DNA of 64,000 nucleotides from Streptomyces achromogenes (lineage in GTDB: Bacteria > Actinomycetota > Actinomycetes > Streptomycetales > Streptomycetaceae): the NCBI RefSeq assembly GCF_030816715.1, contig NZ_JAUSYH010000001.1, positions 6,758,001 to 6,822,000 on the forward strand. Direction: 5' to 3'. Position numbers and translations under genes: made by a program. Below the pieces are notes generated by a model, which was given only the letters and a program-made list of their open reading frames with translations, was not told the DNA's origin and searched no databases. Position 1 is the stretch's first letter. Each line of letters opens with the position of its first letter. Below, piece by piece: positions 1 through 9,114 of the stretch.

Positions 1-1
1 G

Positions 2-529
2 GCGGCCGCCGACGGCGCTCCGGCCGACCGGGTCGCCGACGCGATAGCCGACGTCCTCGTGGGCTACTGGCGCACCGGGGTCCCGGTCGTCGCCTACAAC
101 GCGGCCTTCGACCTCACGCTGCTGTCGGCCGAACTGCGCCGTCACGGGCTGCCCTCCCTGCGCGAGCGCCTCGGCGGCCTCGACCCCGCGCCGGTGATCG
201 ACCCGTACACCATCGACCGCTCGGTCGACCGCTACCGGCGCGGCAAGCGCAACCTCGAAGCGGTCTGCGCCGAGTACGGCGTCCGCCTCGACTCCGCGCA
301 CGACGCCTCCGCCGACGCCCTCGCCGCCGCCCGGCTGGCCGGGGCGATAGCAGCCCGCCACCCCAAGGTCGCCGGCCTCGGCCCGGCGGAGCTGCACCGC
401 CGTCAGATCGACTGGTACGCCGAGTGGGCGGCGGACTTCCAGAGCTTCCTGCGCCGCAAGGGCGACGCGGAAGCGGTGGTGGACGGGTCCTGGCCGGTGC
501 GGGAGCCGGCCGACAGCCCCAGCGTGTGA
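2..529 (+). CDS. DnaQ-type 3'-5' exonuclease, 5' end outside window
   Basis: The reading frame is open to the left edge, so this is the C-terminal part of a longer gene. An internal GTG at 59 is not needed as a start. AYNAAFDLTLL fits the Exo II motif of DEDDh exonucleases, and HDASADALAAARLA fits Exo III with the catalytic His and Asp. The Exo I DxE motif would lie upstream, outside the window. The family trims 3' ends as a proofreading-type or stand-alone DNA or RNA exonuclease. Streptomyces carry several stand-alone members of this size (about 230-240 aa), and the specific role cannot be told from the fragment. Confidence 0.85.
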   Translation, partial: AAADGAPADRVADAIADVLVGYWRTGVPVVAYNAAFDLTLLSAELRRHGLPSLRERLGGLDPAPVIDPYTIDRSVDRYRRGKRNLEAVCAEYGVRLDSAHDASADALAAARLAGAIAARHPKVAGLGPAELHRRQIDWYAEWAADFQSFLRRKGDAEAVVDGSWPVREPADSPSV

Positions 530-634
530 CACGCGGCCGGGCGGGCCGGACTTGCCGCCGCCCTCACCAGGGGGAGCGTCCTGGGCATGGGAAGCGTCTT
601 CGGCGGGGCTGCGTTCCCGGAGGGGCTGCCGTCC

Positions 635-1498
635 TCAGAAGGGGTACCAGCGCACCGCCTCGTCCCCGTCGCGCAGTGACGCCACCCGGCGCCGGAACTC
701 CGCCGCGGCCTCGGCGTTCGCCGGCGCGTGCTGGGCGACCCAGGCGCAGCTCGCGGTCTCGCGCGCGCCGCGCAGCACCGCACAGCCCTCCCACTCCCGC
801 ACGTCCCACCCGTAGGCCTCGGTGAAGGCGTCATAGGCCTCGGCGGGCAGACCGTACCGGTCGCGGGAGAGCGCCATGACGACGAGGTCGTGCTCGCGCA
901 GATCGGCGGAGAAGGTCTCCAGGTCGACCAGGACCGGACCGTCGGGGCCGATGTGCACATTGCGGGCCAGCGCGTCGCCGTGGATCGGGCCGGGCCGCAG
1001 CCGCGGGGTGAGAGCGGAGGCGGCCTCGGCGAAGCCGTCGCGCCGCGCGCGCAGAAAGGCCGCGTCCGCCTGGTCGATCGCGTCGCCCGCGAGCCGCAGC
1101 CAGCGTTCGACACCCGAGAGCAGATCCCGCGGCGGCAGAGCGAAGGCGGGGGCGGGCAGGGCGTGCACCAGACGCAACAGTGCGGCCAGGTCCCGTGGCC
1201 CGGCCGGCCGCACCGGGTCCGGCAGCCGGTGCCACACCGTCACCGGATGCCCCTCGACCAGCAGCGGCTTCGCCTCGGCCGCCCGCACCGCGGGCACGCC
1301 CGCCTCGGCCAGCCAGGCCGCGACGTCCAGCTCGCGCCGGGCCCGTGCCAGGAGTTCGGCGTCCCGGCCCACCTTCACCGCCAGGCCCCCGGCGGCGAAC
1401 ACCGCGTTCTCCCCCAGCGCGAGCAGCCGCGCGTCCGCCGCCGGTCCGGGCAGCACACCCGCAGCGGCCAGTACGTCCCGCGCCCGCGCCTCGTCCAT
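635..1498 (-). CDS. Aminoglycoside phosphotransferase (APH) family kinase-like protein
   Basis: 287 aa, ATG start. The catalytic loop GPIHGDALARNVHIG contains the HGDxxxxN Brenner motif, followed by GPVLVDLETFS, the metal-binding Asp segment. The N-terminal lobe (AVKVGRDAELLARARREL) fits the ATP-binding Lys region. Such proteins phosphorylate small molecules (aminoglycosides, choline, homoserine, sugars). Specific aminoglycoside resistance is not implied, and many Streptomyces paralogues have unknown substrates. The gene is convergent with the exonuclease gene and has no obvious operon partner. Confidence 0.85.
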   Translation of the reverse strand: MDEARARDVLAAAGVLPGPAADARLLALGENAVFAAGGLAVKVGRDAELLARARRELDVAAWLAEAGVPAVRAAEAKPLLVEGHPVTVWHRLPDPVRPAGPRDLAALLRLVHALPAPAFALPPRDLLSGVERWLRLAGDAIDQADAAFLRARRDGFAEAASALTPRLRPGPIHGDALARNVHIGPDGPVLVDLETFSADLREHDLVVMALSRDRYGLPAEAYDAFTEAYGWDVREWEGCAVLRGARETASCAWVAQHAPANAEAAAEFRRRVASLRDGDEAVRWYPF

Positions 1499-1599
1499 CG
1501 TCCGCCTCCGTGTCGTCGCCCGCCCGGCCCGCCGACGGCGTGATCCGGCCGTCCGACGGCCAGTCTCGCATTCGGGCAGACAGGCGCCGCTCGTGCGGT

Positions 1600-1990
1600 C
1601 CCCGGTCCGCGGAGCAGGTGCCGACCGAGCAGTGGACCGCGTACGACTGGCAGGGCCGGGCGATCACTCGGCACCGTACGGAGATCCCGATGGCTTTCGG
1701 GTTCCGGGCAGGTACCGAGGAGGACCAGGAGGGGTTGGCGGAGCGGCTGTCTGCCGAGCTGTGCCCGGTGGAGCTCTCTCGCGAGCCTCTGATGGCGGCC
1801 GTGGTGGCCCGGTGTCACCCGCGCGGCGATGATCTACCCGGTCGTCGGTGGGGAGAAGACGCTGAAGGCCCTCACCGCGGAGGCCGCGGCGAACGAGGCC
1901 CGCTACAAGGCCCGGGTCCGTACCGTGCTGCGGTCGTCGTACTCCGCGCACTGGCGTCGGAGCTCTCGCCGCTGCCGGGAGCGCACGTCA
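1600..1990 (+). pseudogene. Remnant of a Tn3-family transposase (DUF4158 region), in two frames
   Basis: About 1618-1815 reads, in one frame, EQWTAYDWQGRAITRHRTEI, then a GFRAGTEEDQ segment and ELCPVELSREPL. These resemble the N-terminal DUF4158 region of Tn3-family transposases. From 1829, in another frame, IYPVVGGEKTLKAL and SSYSAHWRR resemble a segment that lies further along the same family. The middle is therefore missing, the frame is broken and the large catalytic C-terminus is absent. No terminal inverted repeats were found. It is a decayed insertion rather than a functional element. Attribution rests on recalled family motifs. Confidence 0.65.
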
Positions 1991-2031
1991 TTGCGTCCCC
2001 TCAGCGCGTCGTCGTAGGTCGGGCCCGGGGT

Positions 2032-2481
2032 CTACCAGGGTGGGCGGGTGTCGCGGAGTGCTGCCGGGGTCTGGTCGGGCAGGGCTGTGTTCTGGTCGGT
2101 GCGCAACAGCATGCCCGGGTCGGGTGCGAAGTCTTCGTCGGGCGGTGCCGGCTGGTGGAAACGTTCGGTGCGCGGGATCGTGACTTCCACCAGCCGGTCC
2201 TCCTGGAACATCCACAGCCCGAAGCAGTCGTCGTCCTGGTCGCGAAGCAGCACCTGCACCGTGTGCGGACGGGGCCACGGCAGCGACTCCAGGTGCTTGA
2301 GCAGGCCCTTGCGGGCGTGCATCTTGTCGAACTCCAGGGCCCACCCGAACTCATAGCCCCAGTGCCCCGCGATCGGGACGAAGCGGCCTCGCCACGTGCG
2401 TTCCGGGTCGTCCCGGGTCAGCGGTTCCATGACCTCGTCCGACCAACGGGCAAGCACGATGACCTCGGCGTCTCTACTCAT
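2032..2481 (-). CDS. Hypothetical protein, 149 aa
   Basis: An acidic, tryptophan-rich soluble protein with no signal peptide or membrane segment. It contains HWGYEFGWALEFDK and CFGLWMFQEDRLVEV. No family was recognised. Codon use looks normal for a high-GC coding strand. It sits between the Tn3 remnant and a truncated glycosyltransferase, so it may have arrived with, or been stranded by, the same mobile DNA. The ATG start has no strong ribosome binding site. Confidence 0.6.
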   Translation of the reverse strand: MSRDAEVIVLARWSDEVMEPLTRDDPERTWRGRFVPIAGHWGYEFGWALEFDKMHARKGLLKHLESLPWPRPHTVQVLLRDQDDDCFGLWMFQEDRLVEVTIPRTERFHQPAPPDEDFAPDPGMLLRTDQNTALPDQTPAALRDTRPPW

Positions 2482-2743
2482 GACGGAGTATCACCGCATC
2501 CGCGCCATCTTCCGCAACCACATTCCTCAGCCGGCCGAAGCAGACAGCAGTGGGTCGAGCGAGTCGACACATTCCGGGTTGCGGTCCCCGTCCATCGTTG
2601 TCATGAACGGTCCTTTGCCCGATCAAGATCAAACACGACGGCCCGGCGGACGCGAAGCGCCGTTGCTGTTCGCAGAACTCGTTCTCACTCAAAGGCGGGT
2701 CCGGGGCAATTCTGAGAATGGTTGGTGAAGCAGCATCCGGGGC

Positions 2744-3148
2744 ATGACGGCGCTGGCCACGGCCACGCCGATGATCGCCGTACCGCAGGCCGTGGACCAG
2801 TTCGGCAACGCGGACGTCCTGAAGGAGCTCGGCGTGGCCCGGCGGATCGACACGGCGGACGCCACGGCCGAGGCCCTGCGCGAGGCCGCCCTCGCCCTCG
2901 TCGACGATCCCGAGGTCGCCCGCCGGCTCAGGACGTTCCAGGCGGAGATGGCGGCGGAAGGCGGCACACCGCGGGCGGCGGACCTCGTCGAGGCCGAACT
3001 CGACAAGCACGCGGCGGAACCAGGCACGAGGAAGGGCCCGTCGACTCCAGGGGAGTCGACGGGCCCTCAGGACGACCGCCTTGCGGGGACGCCGCGGGGC
3101 GTCAGACCCTCACCGGCCGGCCCTCGTCGTCCCGTGCCGCCGGCGTGA
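2744..3148 (+). pseudogene. C-terminal fragment of an MGT-type (macrolide) glycosyltransferase
   Basis: ATPMIAVPQAVDQFGNADVL and ELGVARRI match the nucleotide-sugar-binding C-terminal region of macrolide-type UDP-glycosyltransferases. Family similarity ends near 3020 (LVEAELDKHAA). The remaining reading frame runs through a terminator hairpin and into the antisense 3' end of the MMPL gene, so it is probably not natural protein. A stop lies just upstream in frame, and the N-terminal 300 or so residues are missing. It is probably a non-functional truncation next to the Tn3 remnant. Confidence 0.7.
3033..3067. terminator. Strong bidirectional hairpin terminator
   Basis: A perfect 14-bp inverted repeat (AGGGCCCGTCGACT ... 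AGTCGACGGGCCCT) has a 7-base loop, CCAGGGG. It lies just beyond the 3' end of the MMPL gene on the minus strand and inside the dead tail of the glycosyltransferase frame. There is no long T run, as is common for Streptomyces hairpin terminators. Confidence 0.75.
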
Positions 3149-5369
3149 CCGCCTCAGGCGACTCGTCGTGCGTGAGGTCCGGCAGCCAGTGCAGCCACTT
3201 CGGCAGATACCAGTTGCGCTCGCCGAGCAGCGCCATCACGGCCGGCAGCAGCACACCGCGGATGATCGTCGCGTCGATCAGGACCGCAGCCGCGAGGCCC
3301 ACGCCCATCTGCTTCATCGACTGCATGGACAGCGTGCCGAAGATCGCGAACACGGCGACCATGATGACGGCGGCGCTGGTGACCACGCCCGCCGTGGTGA
3401 CCACGCCGTGCTCGATCGCCTCGTTCGTCGTACGCCCCCGCAGCCGCGCCTCGCGGATCCGGGAGACGACGAACACGTGGTAGTCCATCGACAGACCGAA
3501 CAGGATCACGAACAGGAACAGCGGCAGCCAGGTGATGATCGCGCCGACGCCCTCCGCGCCCACCAGCGACGCGCCCCAGCCGTGCTGGAACACGGCGACC
3601 AGGATGCCATAGGCCGCGCCCACCGAGAGCAGGTTGAGCACGATCGAGGTGATCGCGACCGTCAGCGAGCGGAACGACAGCAGCATCAGCAGGAAGGCGA
3701 AGACCACGACGAACGCGAAGACCGGGGTGACCGCTCCGGCCAGCTGGTCGTTGAAGTCCTGCGAACCGGCCACCTGTCCGGTGATCGGGGCCTGGACGCC
3801 GTCCACCTTGCCGAGCGTGGCGGGCCGCACCTCGTCGCGCAGCTTCGCCAGGCTCGCACCCGCCTTGTCCAGGTCGGAGCCGCCGACCAGCGGCACGTAC
3901 ACATAGGCGATGTTCTGCGCGTCGTGCAGCTTGATCTCGACCGGCCCCCGGGAGGCGCCCGAACTCACGGCCTGCTCCTTGAACGCCTGGAGCGCGGCCT
4001 TGACGTCGGAAGCGTTGATGTCGTCCGCCTTGACGATCACCTCGGCCGGCTCGGAGCCGCCCGGGAAGGCGTCGTTGACCCGGTTGTACGTCTGCACGAT
4101 GGGCAGCGAGTCGCCGAACTCCTGGTCCAGGGTGAGGTTCTGGGTCTTCATGCCGACCGCCGGAGCGGCGATCGCGAGCAGTGCGCCGGCCGCGACGACC
4201 AGCGAGACGCCGGGCTTGGCGAGGACGACCTTCAGCACGGCGCTCCAGAACCGGCTGCCCTCCGCGGCACGGCCGCCGTTGCCCTTCGTGCGGCGCTTGT
4301 CGGGGTGCAGGAACGGGATCCGGCCCTTCTCCACCCGGTGGCCGAGCAGCGAGAGAAGCGCCGGCAGCACGGTCACCGAACCCACCATGGCGACCGCGAC
4401 CACCATCAGCGAGGCCAGCCCCATCGCCTCGAACGTGGCGAGCCCCGTGAACAGCATGCCCGCCATCGCCACGCACACGGTGACACCGGAGACGATCACG
4501 GCACGGCCGCTGGTCGCCGCGGCGATCCTGAGAGCGGTTTCCGGATCACGTCCCGCGGCCCGCTCCTCACGCTCCCGGCGGAGGTAGAACAGGCAGTAGT
4601 CGACGCCCACGGCCAGACCGACCAGCAGCATCACCGAGCTCGCCGTGTCGTCCATCGGCTGGAAGTGGCTGACGATGCTCATCAGACCCATCGTCGCCAT
4701 GATCGCCGTGACCGCGAGGGCCACCGGAAGCAGCGCCGCCACCAGCGCGCCGAAGGCGATCAGCAGGATGCCCAGCGCCACCGGCACCGCGGAGTACTCC
4801 GCCTGCTGGAAGTCGTCGCCGAACGCGTCGTCGAACGTCTTCATCATGCTGGCGCCGCCGATCTCCTCGATCCGCACCGAGGAGTGCTCCTTCTGCACGC
4901 CCGCGACGGCGTCGAGAACCGGCTCGACCCGCTCGCCCGCGGTGTCGGAATCACCGCGCATGTCGAACTGCACGAGCGCGCTGCGACCGTCCCTGGAGAT
5001 CGTCCGCGTGTCGTAGGGCGAGGTCACGTCGGTGACCGCACCCGTCTTGCCGACGGCCGCGACGACCGCGGTGACGGCGGCCTTGAACTCGGGGTCGGTG
5101 GCCTTGAGGGAACCGCTCTTCGCCTGGATGAGCACGGTCTCGCCGGCCGGCTCCTCGATGCCGGCGTCCTCGATGATCTTGGCGGCCGTGTGGGTCTCGC
5201 CCGCGAGCTGGTCGCTCTCCTTGACCTCGACCGTGCCGGCCGCCGAGCCGATCCCCATGGCCAGGACGACGAACAGCACCCAGATGCCCACGGCGGCCCA
5301 TCGGTGCCGGGCGCTCCAGCCGCCGGCCCGCGCGGCGAAGCCCCGCACCCTTGTATCTCCGTTCCCCAT
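3102..5369 (-). CDS. MMPL/RND family membrane exporter
   Basis: 755 aa. The architecture is N-terminal helix, large extracytoplasmic loop, a block of five or six helices, and then the whole unit repeated. The two helix-4 motifs GVDYCLFYLRREREER and FGLSMDYHVFVVSRIREA carry the Asp-Tyr pair typical of MMPL proton relays. This family exports lipids or hydrophobic compounds using the proton gradient. No partner gene identifies the substrate. The start is ATG at 5369 with GAGGG upstream. It is a monocistronic gene ending at the hairpin at 3033-3067. Confidence 0.9.
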   Translation of the reverse strand: MGNGDTRVRGFAARAGGWSARHRWAAVGIWVLFVVLAMGIGSAAGTVEVKESDQLAGETHTAAKIIEDAGIEEPAGETVLIQAKSGSLKATDPEFKAAVTAVVAAVGKTGAVTDVTSPYDTRTISRDGRSALVQFDMRGDSDTAGERVEPVLDAVAGVQKEHSSVRIEEIGGASMMKTFDDAFGDDFQQAEYSAVPVALGILLIAFGALVAALLPVALAVTAIMATMGLMSIVSHFQPMDDTASSVMLLVGLAVGVDYCLFYLRREREERAAGRDPETALRIAAATSGRAVIVSGVTVCVAMAGMLFTGLATFEAMGLASLMVVAVAMVGSVTVLPALLSLLGHRVEKGRIPFLHPDKRRTKGNGGRAAEGSRFWSAVLKVVLAKPGVSLVVAAGALLAIAAPAVGMKTQNLTLDQEFGDSLPIVQTYNRVNDAFPGGSEPAEVIVKADDINASDVKAALQAFKEQAVSSGASRGPVEIKLHDAQNIAYVYVPLVGGSDLDKAGASLAKLRDEVRPATLGKVDGVQAPITGQVAGSQDFNDQLAGAVTPVFAFVVVFAFLLMLLSFRSLTVAITSIVLNLLSVGAAYGILVAVFQHGWGASLVGAEGVGAIITWLPLFLFVILFGLSMDYHVFVVSRIREARLRGRTTNEAIEHGVVTTAGVVTSAAVIMVAVFAIFGTLSMQSMKQMGVGLAAAVLIDATIIRGVLLPAVMALLGERNWYLPKWLHWLPDLTHDESPEAVTPAARDDEGRPVRV

Positions 5370-5778
5370 GACGGGCCTGCCCTCTTGTGATGCGGTGGAA
5401 GCCCCCTGCCGCCACCTTCCGATTCGAAGGTATGGCCTGGATAAAGCCGTCTCGTCGTGCTGCCCGGTGAGGTGCCGGGCACCCGAGTCCTCCCCTCGGA
5501 CCGCGTCGTCTCACCGCTGGGTAGGACAGTGACCCCTTACACCTATCTGCGGATCTCGGGGACGGCGATCAGGGTGCAGTCGCCGGTGAAGACAGGAATT
5601 GTCGTTTCGAAAGTTTGCGCAACACGTCATAGGCCTGTGGAGAAGTCCGTCAGAGGTTGCTCCGCGGCCGGTCGATCGGCAAGAGTTTCGCCCTGGCCCT
5701 TCGTCCGGGCCACGGCCGTCGTGCTCACCCCCACGGAGCACGGCGGCCACCCGGTGCCGTGACAACTAGGCTGAGCAG
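5370..5778. other. Divergent intergenic region, no gene seen
   Basis: This 409-base gap separates the divergent MMPL and DUF1697 genes. Reading frames inside lack start context and family resemblance. It should hold the MMPL promoter, but no convincing -35/-10 pair or palindromic operator was found on the minus strand. The right end holds the TAGGCT element described separately. Confidence 0.5.
5767..5772 (+). promoter_or_regulatory. -10 element of a probable leaderless promoter
   Basis: TAGGCT lies 6 bases before the ATG at 5779, and no ribosome binding site is present. This spacing would put the transcription start at or next to the start codon, as in many leaderless Streptomyces mRNAs. 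No clear -35 was seen. Confidence 0.45.
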
Positions 5779-6327
5779 ATGACGACGACGTACGCGGCCC
5801 TGCTGCGCGGCATCAACGTGGGCGGCAACAAGAAGCTCCCCATGGCCGAACTGCGCACCCTGCTCGAGGAGCTCGGCCACAGCGACGTGCGCACCTACCT
5901 CCAGAGCGGCCAGGCCGTCTTCTCCAGCGCCCACGGCGACGAGGAGAGCCTCGCCGCCGCACTCACGGCGGCGATCGAGAAACGCTTCGGCTTCGCGGTG
6001 GGCGTGCTCGTGCGCGACCACGCCTATCTGCGGGCCGTCGCCGACGCCTGCCCGTTCCCGGCCGCCGAACTGGAGGCCAAGCAGCTCCACGCCACCTACT
6101 TCTCCGGGCCTGTCGACGAGGAGCGTTTCGCCGGCATCGACCGCGCCGCCCGCCTCCCCGAGGACTTCCGCCTCGGCGACCGCGTCCTGTACCTGTACAC
6201 CCCCGTCGGCCTCGGCCGCTCCAAACTCGCCGAGCAGCTGGGAAGGCCTCGCGTGAACAAGGGGCTGATCGCCACCACCCGCAACTGGAACACCGTCCTC
6301 AAGCTGGTGGAGATGACCCGGCCGTGA
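5779..6327 (+). CDS. DUF1697 domain protein
   Basis: 182 aa, the usual family length. It begins with the family signature YAALLRGINVGGNKKLPMAEL and then RTYLQSGQAVFSS; the C-terminus NKGLIATTRNWNTVLKLVEM is also typical. DUF1697 proteins are widespread small cytoplasmic proteins of unknown function. It is probably transcribed as a leaderless mRNA and has no operon partner. Confidence 0.9.
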   Translation: MTTTYAALLRGINVGGNKKLPMAELRTLLEELGHSDVRTYLQSGQAVFSSAHGDEESLAAALTAAIEKRFGFAVGVLVRDHAYLRAVADACPFPAAELEAKQLHATYFSGPVDEERFAGIDRAARLPEDFRLGDRVLYLYTPVGLGRSKLAEQLGRPRVNKGLIATTRNWNTVLKLVEMTRP

Positions 6328-6681
6328 CACGGGGCCGACGGCGGCCGTAGCCGGGCGGGACCGGGACAGCAGCGCCTGCGCCCACCGGCCGCACCCGGCA
6401 CGGGCTCGGCCCGCATCCGGCCCCTGGGCGAGGGTGGGCGACTGCGGCTTTTTTGCCGCGGTCGTGGCCATGGCCGTGGGCCTGGCTGTGGTGGTGGGAG
6501 GCGGTGGGCGTCCCGCTCGTCGGGCGCCGTCCGGCGTCGTTCGCGGCCACCGGAGGCGTTGCCGCCTTCGGGGTGTCGGGCGTTCATGACCGCCCCGCCC
6601 GGCCCTTCACCACCGCCGGTCGCCACGCCCGCGGCGACCGATCCCGCCCGCGCACCCGGACGCCTGTGCGAGGCTCGACCC

Positions 6682-7725
6682 ATGCGCTACGTCATCATCG
6701 GGGCAGGGGCGGTCGGGGGCACGATCGCAGGACGGCTGGCGGAGGCCGGGAAACAGGTCGTGCTGGTCGCGCGCGGCGCGCACCGGGCGGCGCTCGCGGA
6801 GCACGGACTGCGCCTGCGCGTCCCGGAGGGCCCGCTGACGTTCCGGCCGCCCGTGGTCGAGAGCCCGGCCGAACTCGGCGCACTGCGCGCCGACGACGTC
6901 CTCGTCCTCGCCGTCAAGACCCAGGACGCCGAGTCGGCCCTGCGGACGTGGGGCCCGGCCCCCGTCGAGGGCGGCGGCACCGCGGCCGAGCGACTGCCCT
7001 TGTTCTGCGCGCAGAACGGCGTGGAGAGCCCGCGACTGGCCCTGCGCCGCTTCCGGCACGTCTACGGCGTCTGCGTCTGGCTGCCGTCCACCCACGTCGA
7101 CCCCGGTGTGGTGGCCGCCGCGGGCAGCCCGCTCACCGGCATCCTGCACCTCGGCCGCCATCCGCACGGCGTCGACGACACCGTCCGCCGGGTCGCCGCC
7201 GACCTGGAGAAAGCGTGCTTCGAGGCGCCCGTCGTACCTGACGTCTCCCGCTGGCAGTACGCCAAACTCCTGTCGAATCTCGCCAACGCCCTGGAAGCGG
7301 TGAGCGGGCCGGTCGGCGACCCCCGCGCCGAGGCGCTGTACGCGCAGGTGCGGGCCGAGGGCGAGAGCGTGCTGCGCGCCGCCGGCATCGCCTACGCGAG
7401 CACCGACGAGGAGCGGGCCGTACGCGGCGACAAGATCACTCTCGTCCCGCTCGACGGCGCCCCACGCGGCGGCGGCTCCTCCTGGCAGTCCCTCAGCCGC
7501 GGCACCGGGACCATCGAGGCCGACCACCTCAACGGCGAGATCGTGCTCCTCGGCCGCCTGCACGGCGTGCCCACCCCGCTGAACGAGTTGCTGCAACGGC
7601 TTGCGAACGAGTTCGCCCGGGAGCGGCGGGCGCCCGGTTCCCTGCCGCTGCCGGACCTGCTCCGGCTGGCCGACGCCGCTGTCGCGTTTCTTCAAGATTC
7701 CCGGGGACCCCGCTCCGTAGCGTGA
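6682..7725 (+). CDS. Ketopantoate reductase (ApbA/PanE) family protein
   Basis: 347 aa from the ATG at 6682; the longer frame upstream is proline-rich and unlikely. The start MRYVIIGAGAVGGTIAGRL is the GxGxxG Rossmann motif for NADPH binding. VLAVKTQDAE and the C-terminal SSWQSLSRGTGTIEADHLNG segment are characteristic of ApbA/PanE, where the Ser and Glu/Asp region binds ketopantoate. The family reduces 2-dehydropantoate to pantoate for coenzyme A synthesis. Many Streptomyces paralogues are of unknown substrate, so panE is not assigned. It overlaps the next gene by four bases. Confidence 0.85.
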   Translation: MRYVIIGAGAVGGTIAGRLAEAGKQVVLVARGAHRAALAEHGLRLRVPEGPLTFRPPVVESPAELGALRADDVLVLAVKTQDAESALRTWGPAPVEGGGTAAERLPLFCAQNGVESPRLALRRFRHVYGVCVWLPSTHVDPGVVAAAGSPLTGILHLGRHPHGVDDTVRRVAADLEKACFEAPVVPDVSRWQYAKLLSNLANALEAVSGPVGDPRAEALYAQVRAEGESVLRAAGIAYASTDEERAVRGDKITLVPLDGAPRGGGSSWQSLSRGTGTIEADHLNGEIVLLGRLHGVPTPLNELLQRLANEFARERRAPGSLPLPDLLRLADAAVAFLQDSRGPRSVA

Positions 7726-8330
7726 GCGGCATGAAGCACGACGAGACCCACCGGTACCTGTCCGAATGCGCCGCCGAGGCGTCGCGCGTCGCCCGCGGCG
7801 TCCCCGCGGAACGGCTGAACGACCCCACGCACTGCCCCGGCTGGACCCTGCGCGCCCTGGTCGACCACTGGGTCCTGTACACCTCCCACGGCCTCGAGCA
7901 CCGTGCCCTGCGCAAGCCGCTGCCCGACGAACTGACCGGCCGCGACTTCACCGCCGACCCCGACTGGGCGACGGCGTACGCCGAGCAGCTCGACCGGGCC
8001 GTCGCCGCGTGGGCCGACCCGGCGGTGTGGGAGGGCGAGATCGACCTCGGGACCGCCGCGATGCCCGCCGCCGAGGTGGCCTCGCTGATCCTCAAGGAGA
8101 CGGCGGTGCACGGGTGGGACGTGGCGGTCGCCACCGGCCAGGAGTTCCGCCTCTCCGACGACGCGGCCCGGTTCGTCCTCGACGTCGTCGAACGGCACGG
8201 CGAGCTCTACCGCCGCTACGACGGCTTCGCGCAGGCGGTGCCGGTGGCGCGGGACGCGCCGGTGTTCGAACGGGCGCTCGCGGCGAGCGGCCGCGACCCG
8301 CGCCGGGGCGCCGTCCGAACACAAGCCTGA
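7722..8330 (+). CDS. TIGR03086-type/DinB-like (mycothiol-dependent) metal-binding protein
   Basis: 202 aa from a GTG overlapping the upstream stop (GTGA); an ATG at 7731 is an alternative start. The N-terminal helical bundle has HCPGWTLRALVDHW, and the VHGWDVAVATGQ motif follows. These are the His clusters of the mycothiol maleylpyruvate isomerase/DinB fold found in actinobacterial TIGR03086 proteins. Members may act as thiol-dependent transferases; the substrate is unknown. Translational coupling to the ketopantoate-reductase-like gene suggests co-expression. Confidence 0.8.
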   Translation: MSGMKHDETHRYLSECAAEASRVARGVPAERLNDPTHCPGWTLRALVDHWVLYTSHGLEHRALRKPLPDELTGRDFTADPDWATAYAEQLDRAVAAWADPAVWEGEIDLGTAAMPAAEVASLILKETAVHGWDVAVATGQEFRLSDDAARFVLDVVERHGELYRRYDGFAQAVPVARDAPVFERALAASGRDPRRGAVRTQA

Positions 8331-8358
8331 CGGCCGGGCCGTTCCGTGCGGCCCCGCC

Positions 8359-9108
8359 TCACGCCCCCAAGGCCGCCAGAGCAGGCGTCCGGGCCGTCTC
8401 GTAACGCTCCAGAAGCACCCGGGCCACCTCCGGCGCCGGGCCCAGCACGTCGGCCAGGACGTCCGCCCCGGCCGCGCCGCGCGCGATGCGGTCCGGCAGG
8501 AAACCGGGAGCCAGGACGTACGGCGCGACGGCGACCCGCGCACACCCCAGGGCCCGCAGCTCGCGGACCGCGTCCTCGGTGCGCGGCAGAGAGGCGGAGG
8601 CGAACGCAGGCCGCACGGCACACCAACCGGTGCGCCGCCACTCCCGCGCGATGTCTGCGATCACTGCGATCGCCTCCGGGTCGGAGGACCCCGCCGAGGC
8701 CAGCACGACCCCGGTCGAGGACTTGTCGGCGGGCGACAGCCCCGCCTCGTACAACCGCCGTTCGAGCGCGGAGAGCAGCAACGGCGAGGGGCCGAGCACC
8801 TCGGCCTGCCGGATCCGCAGCTGCGGCGGGGCGTCCCGCAGCACCGCCGGGATGTCCGCCTTCGCGTGGAACGCGCGGGTCAACAGCAACGGCAGCGCCA
8901 CGACGTCCCGCACGCCGTCCGCCGCCAGCGACTCCAGCACCCCGTGCACGGACGGCACGTTGAAGTCGAGGAAACCGGTCTCGACACGCAATCCCGGCCG
9001 CAGCGAACGCACCCGCCGCACCAGGGCGTGGACGGTCGCGGCATGCCGCGGATCACGGCTGCCGTGGGCGATCACCACCAGGGCGGGGAGAACCGGCTTC
9101 CTGTGCAT
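8359..9108 (-). CDS. Sirohydrochlorin chelatase (CbiX/SirB family)
   Basis: 249 aa. VIAHGSRDPRHAATVHALV near the N-terminus and LLLTRAFHAKADIP carry the two His residues of the CbiX chelatase fold; a second related half follows (VLASAGSSDPEAIAVIADIA). It inserts metal into sirohydrochlorin, here probably iron to make siroheme for the sulfite reductase at the head of the same block. It lies 6 bases after ssuC on the same strand, as the last gene of the sulfur block. Confidence 0.88.
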   Translation of the reverse strand: MHRKPVLPALVVIAHGSRDPRHAATVHALVRRVRSLRPGLRVETGFLDFNVPSVHGVLESLAADGVRDVVALPLLLTRAFHAKADIPAVLRDAPPQLRIRQAEVLGPSPLLLSALERRLYEAGLSPADKSSTGVVLASAGSSDPEAIAVIADIAREWRRTGWCAVRPAFASASLPRTEDAVRELRALGCARVAVAPYVLAPGFLPDRIARGAAGADVLADVLGPAPEVARVLLERYETARTPALAALGA

Positions 9109-9114
9109 GCGGCG

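Noticed and set aside
3081..5390. Long plus-strand open frame opposite the MMPL gene
   Set aside because: The protein is His/Arg/Asp-rich with no family motif. The minus strand gives a complete 755-residue MMPL transporter, so this is the usual GC-rich antisense shadow.
6440..6463. Stem with a TTTTTT loop after the DUF1697 gene (GACTGCGGC/GCCGCGGTC)
   Set aside because: The T run is in the loop, not after the stem, and one pair is G-T. It was not strong enough to list as a terminator.
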